Below the pieces are notes generated by a model, which worked only from the letters and a program-made list of their open reading frames with translations, was not told the DNA's origin and searched no databases. Positions 58,374 through 64,000 of a stretch of DNA of 64,000 bases are shown one piece after another; the first letter of the stretch is position 1; each line of letters starts with the position of its first letter. The position numbers were made by a program, and so were the translations under genes. The stretch spans positions 6,573,831-6,637,830 of the forward strand of contig CM066919.1 of NCBI GenBank assembly GCA_033964015.1. The letters run 5' to 3'. This stretch comes from Scolanthus callimorphus. Its lineage: Eukaryota > Cnidaria > Anthozoa > Actiniaria > Edwardsiidae.

Positions 58374-58689
58374 TGGATCAGCGTCTTCACTTCGCTTTTT
58401 AAAAAAACTGTATAAATTTAGCTCAATAAACTCGTTCGATATGTATGTCTATTGTTTGTTGGGCTTTTACTGCGATTTTCATAATACCGACTACCGCTTG
58501 ACATTTCCGAACGTCAAACTGCGTTTTGGCTTCCGTCAATCAAACCTTTTAAGGCGACTCATGCGAAAGTCAGAGCGCATTTCGCGAAAATATAGTTTCA
58601 TCTACAACTTAATCTTGGCGAGTAAAAGCAGGTATCTTATGATCTTTTGACAATATGTACGCACTATCAGATCTCCATTACAAACTTTT

Positions 58690-58825
58690 AATAGTTAGGG
58701 AGGCTAACTAGAAAACTGTATAGTTCACTTGGTCTCCCTGCTCGCACTTTTTTTTCACTAAAATACAAACTCACTCTATACCGATATACTCTGTGTATAA
58801 CTCCAACTGATAATAGCTTCATGAG
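58690..58825 (+). repeat. Dispersed repeat (GGGAGGCTAACTAGAAAACT), copy 2
   Basis: About 130 bp closely matching 44985-45130, beginning AGTTAGGGAGGCTAACTAGA. Confidence 0.65.
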
Positions 58826-59469
58826 CAAACAAAGTTGATTTGATTTAGGTTAATCCCCGCGCAAAAAAAAGATGCTGGTATTTTTGAACGAAACTCCGTT
58901 AATCATATTGAAGTCAGTTGGACTAAGTGTTAACGAAGTTTCAGGAAATTCGTTGGAAGTAAAGTGCCTATTTTAGAGTTTTAGTTCGTGTTTTTGGCCT
59001 ATTTTTCTGCCATAGACCGCTAGTCCATTCTATAAGCTTTCCAACGATATATAGGTTGACATATTTTGGTTAAACTAAGGACGTGTATGAATTTTTTTTC
59101 GAACAACGTGCGCGAAGGTTCTCGGTAACCTTAAATGAATTCTCTCGATCTCTCTCGAAACTTAAGAGTTACTCACAGACAAGCGCGCTGATTGTTTTTT
59201 CTCTTTCTATAAAGCCAAACTAGCATTATTTTTCATGCGTTTAACATTGTAAACCACAGGTCTTGAAAAACCAGAGCGCCCTCTCGGCGCTATTTTTTAA
59301 AATGTAACATTCCTCATCCACGGAGCTCGTCCCCTCGCTGGAAAGGGTCTTTGAACGTTGGACCACGCGCAGAACAAGAATGAACAGTTAAGAAAGCATT
59401 GAGAGTGCGCGCACGAGTTTGATTTTAGAAGTAAGATAATTCTTTAAATGAAATTTCTTGTGAGCACGC

Positions 59470-59690
59470 AAAAAATACGAGGACCATACTTCCAGACGGA
59501 GATGAAGCGTCGTATGGCGACCGTACGGTTCTAACGCCCACGCCAGAGATTTCAGCCCTGACAGTCGCTATCCTCGGTGTTAATTGCTCAGTAGCGACTC
59601 AGGGACTCGACCCACAAGGGACCTAGATGAGGGAACGCCCGGCCACCAGACCGCGCCTTGTGATGAGTAGTGAACAACTATAACGATTTC
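59470..59690 (-). ncRNA. Unidentified small RNA-like gene, copy C
   Basis: The minus strand matches copies A and B over GCGGTCTGGTGGCCGGGCGT, GATAGCGACTGTCAGGGC, TCTCTGGCGTGGGCGT and CGTACGGTCGCCATACGACG, ending TATGGTCCTCGTATTTTTT. Small differences (for example GTTAGAACC for GTAAGAACC) show it is an independent copy. It lies 1.1 kb past the NDUFS3 stop codon on the opposite strand. Confidence 0.6.
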
Positions 59691-59706
59691 TATACATCGC
59701 TCCGAA

Positions 59707-59910
59707 CATTTATATACGACCAGAAAGGTGATTTACTTTTCCATGTGGGACAGTCGTGGTTTTTGATGAGTTCACGATTGCGCATAAAACCTAAGCATGA
59801 TGTCGATTACCATCCGTCAATCTTCGTGAATGATTGCGTAGTATTTTTTGTAACAATCTACAAAAAGGAAGGTAGATTTTAACTTTCTTCATTTTTGCGC
59901 ATGAGCACAA
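59707..59910 (-). promoter_or_regulatory. snRNA-type promoter of small-RNA gene copy C
   Basis: Read on the minus strand: GTGCTCATGCGCAAAAATG at about 59893-59911, then GTCCCACATGGA at about 59740-59751, then the TATA-like GTATATAAATG at 59707-59717. Order and spacing equal those of copies A and B. Confidence 0.52.
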
Positions 59911-60390
59911 AGTGTTTCTTAGTGATTCTAATTATCATGATCGTGATCTTGTAAATTGCCGTTCTGGTGTTGTGGTTGTTCCTTTCAGCCTCTTGAATTT
60001 CGATAAAACTCAATTAAAAATGTGTCTGGAGATGAACACCAAGAATTTATGTTGGGATATGAGCGGAAAAGAAATCAAGATTGTAAATTGACAGACCTCT
60101 CTTTATTGATAATTTATTTGCGATGCATTCCAGCTACAATCTTGTCTTAACTATTTGGTTTCTACAGAGTGGCTGACGAACTGGTCCCAGAGGTTATCTA
60201 TTACTAATAACATGTAATAATAATATCGTTTTACGTCGTTTTACATCGAAACTATTAAAAGTTTGCAACATAGTATTATTAACATTATAACAGTCCAATA
60301 GATCATATATATCTATATAGATATAATGTGATTTAATATATATGTGATTTAATGTGTCAATTTGAGTTGTTATGAATATGTATGTGCGTC

Positions 60391-60428
60391 CAATGTACCT
60401 AGTAAGGTTTAAGTGGAATAAAGGATTA
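60391..60428 (+). repeat. 3' tail of dispersed retroelement-like repeat (copy 2)
   Basis: AATGTACCTAGTAAGGTTTA then AGTGGAATAAAGGAT, as at 2541, followed by (TAT)n/(TTA)n-type simple sequence, as expected at a non-LTR 3' end. Confidence 0.5.
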
Positions 60429-60742
60429 CTATTATTATTAAAAATAAAAAATAATAATAATTATAAAGTAAGCTAACTGTTATAAAAACTAAAATGATCA
60501 AAAAGCCATTTCAAGTAAAAGCGGCTTAGGTTTGATTGTTTGTTGTTTGTCGTAGGCTTTGGCGCCAGACAAACATTGCTCGATATTCCTGCCCACATTG
60601 GTCGATATTCCTGCGTCCAGAGCCTCTTGGAACTCTTGGAACGAGATTGAGAGTCGCCTAGCGGGCGCTTGACAGATTTTTCGGGGAATTTCGGCACAAA
60701 ATCCAAATGAAACACGCCAGTTCCCGGGAAAGTATCCGGGCA

Positions 60743-60962
60743 TTCTCGTACCCAGAGCTCCCCGGCTCGTCTGCTCGCAGGGGAGGCTCTGGGGACATCC
60801 ATTTGAGTGCCTTCCCTGATTGGCTGATTTTGAACGTTGGGGCATGCGCTGAAAGGTCTTTCTCTCAACGGCTCTGTATTAAATCTCGCGCATGCGTCAG
60901 TGGCTGTCACCAGAGCCTCCCCCGCGAGGTGACGAGCCGGGGAGCTCTGGGTTCGAGAATGG
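60743..60962. mobile_element. CTCGTACCCAGAGC-family MITE, uninterrupted copy
   Basis: Ends CATTCTCGTACCCAGAGCTC and GAGCTCTGGGTTCGAGAATG, with CATTTGAGTGCCTTCCCTGA and GCGCATGCGTCAGTGGCTGT inside. It is the intact relative of the nested complex at 29377-30320. Confidence 0.8.
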
Positions 60963-61011
60963 TATCCGGGAATTTAGGACTAACGCGCGAGGTTGTCCTG
61001 AATTTATAAAG

Positions 61012-61136
61012 GCCCATCACCAACCGAGAGCCTTTGCGGACTCTTAGCCAATCAGAGCACCCGAAAAACAATGGATCCAATTTGAAAACGAAAGAAAACG
61101 GGGCGCAGAGGCTCCCGGTTGGTGATGGGTCTTTAA
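61012..61136. repeat. Short MITE-like inverted repeat, about 120 bp
   Basis: GGCCCATCACCAACCGAGAG is mirrored by CTCCCGGTTGGTGATGGGTC. Confidence 0.65.
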
Positions 61137-61719
61137 TAATCTTTCCGGGAAATGGCGTGTTCCTTGGATTCGAACCGAAATTCCCAGAAATTCTACCAAA
61201 CGGAGCTGAGCGCCTCTAAAGGCCTATTTAGACTGTACGATTTTTGCCTACAACTATCGCATGCGACACGCTTGCGACATGACTTAGCTCGTAAGCGCAT
61301 GTCGTAGAGGAGTTGTAGGGCTGATTTAGACTTTGCGATTCGAGTCGTACAAACCAGCCGGAATTTTTCGCTCGACGTTCGAACCGGGATGACCGAAAAA
61401 ATGACTGTACCATTTGTCTCCCAACCAGAATTTCCGGGAATTTTAGCATAGTGGTAAGCACCCCTAGTTTTCACTGCAATAATCAGTTCCACTAAATGCA
61501 ATTTCGTGCTACGTTTAACAATGACATACACAACATAACAGTTCTGCAGGAATGTATCAAACACAAAAATCCTTGAAAATACTATCTGAGAAACTAAAAA
61601 GCCTGTTTATCAGGCCATGTAAATGAAAGTTATTTCCTTTAAACTCTTCACCGCTAAAATGCATATCCTTGTTTCTCCTTGTTTCTAAAACTACGTTCTT
61701 TATTTCAAAGAGGTGCAAT

Positions 61720-62372
61720 CTAGCCCCCAACCCACAGATTTAAGGAATACGGCAAGTTAGGCTGAATTCTTCCCAACGGACTGTATCCGAAGTCATAATG
61801 CGGCCGTCCAGCATGTTTGAAGCTCGCTTTGTCTTCCTCAGTGATTCCTATTCCATGATCAGCATGATCACAACCAGCACCACCACCACCTATCATTAAC
61901 ACTGCACCGTCTTTCGAATGACACCAAAACCCGATCCTATCCCAGCTCTGAATCTTACTACTACATCCCGCCTGCTCAAATCCATGAGTACTCAAGTATT
62001 GCCCTCCATACTGTACTTGGCAGCTACCCAAGCATCTATCAGTCGCCCACACCCGCCCATTTCTGAAGTTCCCATAACCCGTCATCTTTGCACGGAAGGT
62101 TTGACCTCCTAAACAGTTCCCAGTTGTTACTAAGAGAGCTGTGTGACTGGAATCATCGCTTCGCGTGATTTTAAACTCCTTCCCTGTCACTGACCCAAAT
62201 GCTGGAGAAATCATGTCCGCATTGGTAGAGGGGATCGCGAAATTTCCTACGGCAGACCGCTGGTCGTACCACCATAACCGTCTGTTCGCATCCAATTTTT
62301 TTTATCGTCTGAGTTTGAAAAGCGTGCGATGAGCTTCCAAGTTTTACCATCTGATGTCACATGACGGTAAAC
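61720..62372 (-). CDS. C-terminal exon of a second matrix-type secreted protein (SOMP5-like), partial
   Basis: The terminal exon starts after acceptor GTTCGACAG at 62372 and reads VYRHVTSDGKTWKLIARFSN. It continues WWYDQRSAVGNF, NADMISPAFGSV, EFKITRSDDSSHTALLVTTG, NCLGGQTFRAKM, RVWATDRCLGSCQVQYGGQY, GFWCHSKDGAVLMIGGGGAG, CDHADHGIGITE, and ends SLNLWVGG. This Cys- and Gly-rich C-terminal module is one I associate with cnidarian skeletal organic matrix protein 5-type secreted proteins. The first 27 or so codons and the rest are in different frames, joined at A8 (about 62296-62303). One more A restores a continuous frame; the exon is 653 nt and 654 would fit. The upstream exons lie right of 62372, probably beyond the window. 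Confidence 0.7.
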
Positions 62373-62481
62373 CTGTCGAACAAACAGCGAAATGAATCAG
62401 TATCTCCTCAGGGTTAATGGTCATCTTCCCCCCCTGTCATTTCTTAAAGAACCAGCTTCAACAGCCGTCTCTATTTTCTAA

Positions 62482-63543
62482 GGGATTATTAACCGGGGGG
62501 GGGAGGGCTTCCATTTTTTTTTCAAACAAGGCTACAAAAATACGACCCTCCCTTTGAACATACCAAAAAGATGTGACCCTCCCCAAGTCGTAGGTAAAGA
62601 AATTGGGACCCTCCCCCATGTAATTTATTTCTGAAAAAACCTGTCAGATAGACTATTGTCCGAGTGATGCAATGTCTCTTTTTCTTCTTAATATAGAAAT
62701 ACTTTTTTGCTTACTTCTGCCAAAGCTAAGGAACCACGGTTATTATTTATCGCCTAGAGTATTTACGTGAGGATTTTGGGTAATACACGGGGAAAATGCA
62801 GTGATCCTCCCTCTATGAGGAGAATGATTAACGTGATCCCACCTCTCTCGTCCCCTATTTGACCTATAGTACTGAAGACATTTTGCCGAAAAAGGGGGAC
62901 GCATATCTTTCGTTGCGCGCGAAGCGCGCCCGAATTTTGATAACGCATTTCCTCAAGCCTCAGAGAAAGGGTATATGAACATGTGTTGTGTACGGTATAG
63001 TAAACAAAGCCTGTCAGGAGCCCAGGTAGTACGCTATACTATGACAGGTTAGATGAAAGCTTCTAATGATGGGCTCATCATCATTATTCATGCGCACAAC
63101 TGCGCGCCGCAAATGAAGAAGTTATTAATATTCATGTCGCGAAGCGCGGCCAACCTGACGAATTTCTATGCTTGTAACGTCGAAAACTCACGCGTACCTC
63201 TGGGGTCTTCTTTCAAATATATAGTGACAAGGGCATTTTTGAGAGAGTCTGCTTTTCCTCGTCAAGATACACTTGTTCTTGTAAACGGCGTCAGGGTAGT
63301 GTCTTTATTGCTCAAAGCGTATATTAGATGTCATTCGAATTTTTTATAGAGAAGTTGCTGAAATAACCATTATCGCCATCTGTTTTACCCTCTTCATCGT
63401 CCAAATGTTTGATGAAAAAATTATGACCCTCCCCCAAACAGGAGTGAAAAAAATTTGGACCCTCCATTTAGACACGCGAAAAATATTAGGAACCTCCCCA
63501 CAAAAATAGGAGCCCTTCCCCCCGCTAAATAATGACACGTCCC
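62482..63543. mobile_element. Harbinger-like non-autonomous element, copy 2
   Basis: About 1.06 kb, colinear with 37879-39016: GACCCTCC repeats, GTCAGATAGACTATTGTCCG, GCGCGCGAAGCGCGCCCGAA, CGTCAAGATACACTTGTTCT, and the right end TAAATAATGACACGTCCC. The left end is damaged (GGGATTATTAACC). It lies in or upstream of the second matrix gene. Confidence 0.8.
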
Positions 63544-64000
63544 TTACCCTAACAAATCACCAAGTTAAAGAAGTCATCCATTTCCATCCTTTAATTTAGA
63601 CAACGGAATTTAAAAAGTTCGATTTACTTTTGATGACTTCTGTGAATCAAGTATAACTATGCAAGGGAAGTGGCTCTCTCCGGCTCTTATTCATAGGAAA
63701 GGTCAGGAAAGAGAATTTACAATACAGTTATTTTAATAAAGGTTGTCGGTCTTGTAAAACAAGAAGCGTTAATTTGAGAACAAGGGAGTTAATTGAGACC
63801 TTCTACACAGCCGACCTTGCGGTATGGACGCGTACAACAATTCTTGAAATAGCTGTATGTGCACTTGACTGTTCTACTGCTTGTGACAGAACAAAAACGA
63901 AAACAAAGCAATGATAATTAAGCTACTGTCAATTTGAGCAATACCTCCGTGTGTTATCCGCAAGAAAGGTTCTGAATATACAGCATACACTGCCCTTACG
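63544..64000. other. Window end; nothing recognised
   Basis: No domain-bearing frame or repeat was recognised. It may be intron of the second matrix gene. Confidence 0.4.

Noticed and set aside
61918..62112. Plus-strand frame over the matrix gene exon
   Set aside because: Shadow of the conserved minus-strand coding exon.

Overview
The window is animal nuclear DNA, most likely from an anthozoan cnidarian (sea anemone or coral); the species cannot be fixed from sequence alone. The reasons are small genes with GT-AG introns, no bacterial-type gene packing, a secreted collagen/fibrinogen-like protein of the type found in cnidarian extracellular and skeletal matrix, PRSS23-like proteases, and intergenic DNA dominated by short inverted-repeat transposons (MITEs) nested in one another.

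Layout. 366-2299 (+): 3' half of the ESCRT-III gene CHMP1. 2.3-8.1 kb: MITEs and tandem repeats. 8158-9309 (-) and 13493-14605 (+): two single-exon, divergently oriented PRSS23-like secreted serine proteases. 14.6-19.4 kb: hairpin elements and a tandem duplication. 19.4-19.65 kb: first copy of an unidentified small-RNA-like gene with an snRNA-type promoter. 20033-21608 (+): Rab-like GTPase 1. 21.6-30.4 kb: no protein gene seen, repeats only. 30416-44029 (-): a five-exon secreted collagen plus fibrinogen-like gene with a 9.9 kb intron; the intron holds a 5.5 kb inverted duplication, the second RNA-gene copy and an 89-bp satellite derived from the gene's own exon end. 45307-46216 (-): Rab-like GTPase 2. 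48482-51719 (+): Rab-like GTPase 3, with transposons in its intron. 53332-58373 (+): complete six-exon NDUFS3 (complex I 30 kDa subunit). 59.47-59.69 kb (-): third RNA-gene copy. 61720-62372 (-): terminal exon of a second matrix-type protein whose 5' part lies beyond the window.

Three points stand out. (1) Three dispersed copies of an approximately 210-nt RNA-like unit share an upstream CCCACATGGA box, a TATA box about 30 bp further on, a GCGCATGCGC-type element about 150 bp upstream, and a terminal T-run. This looks like a Pol III/snRNA-type gene family that I cannot name. (2) The 89-bp satellite contains about 15 copies of a coding exon's last 67-70 nt or so together with its GTAAGT splice donor. 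(3) All three GTPases lack the catalytic glutamine after the DxxG motif and share one intron position immediately before it, which suggests related, slow-hydrolysing GTPases.

Several otherwise well-conserved exons (GTPases 2 and 3, both matrix genes) are broken by single-base shifts, mostly explained by one missing base in a short homopolymer. I read these as probable assembly errors rather than dead genes, but this cannot be settled here. The genes look functionally independent (membrane remodelling, secretion/proteolysis, GTPase switching, respiration, matrix); no operon-like logic is implied.
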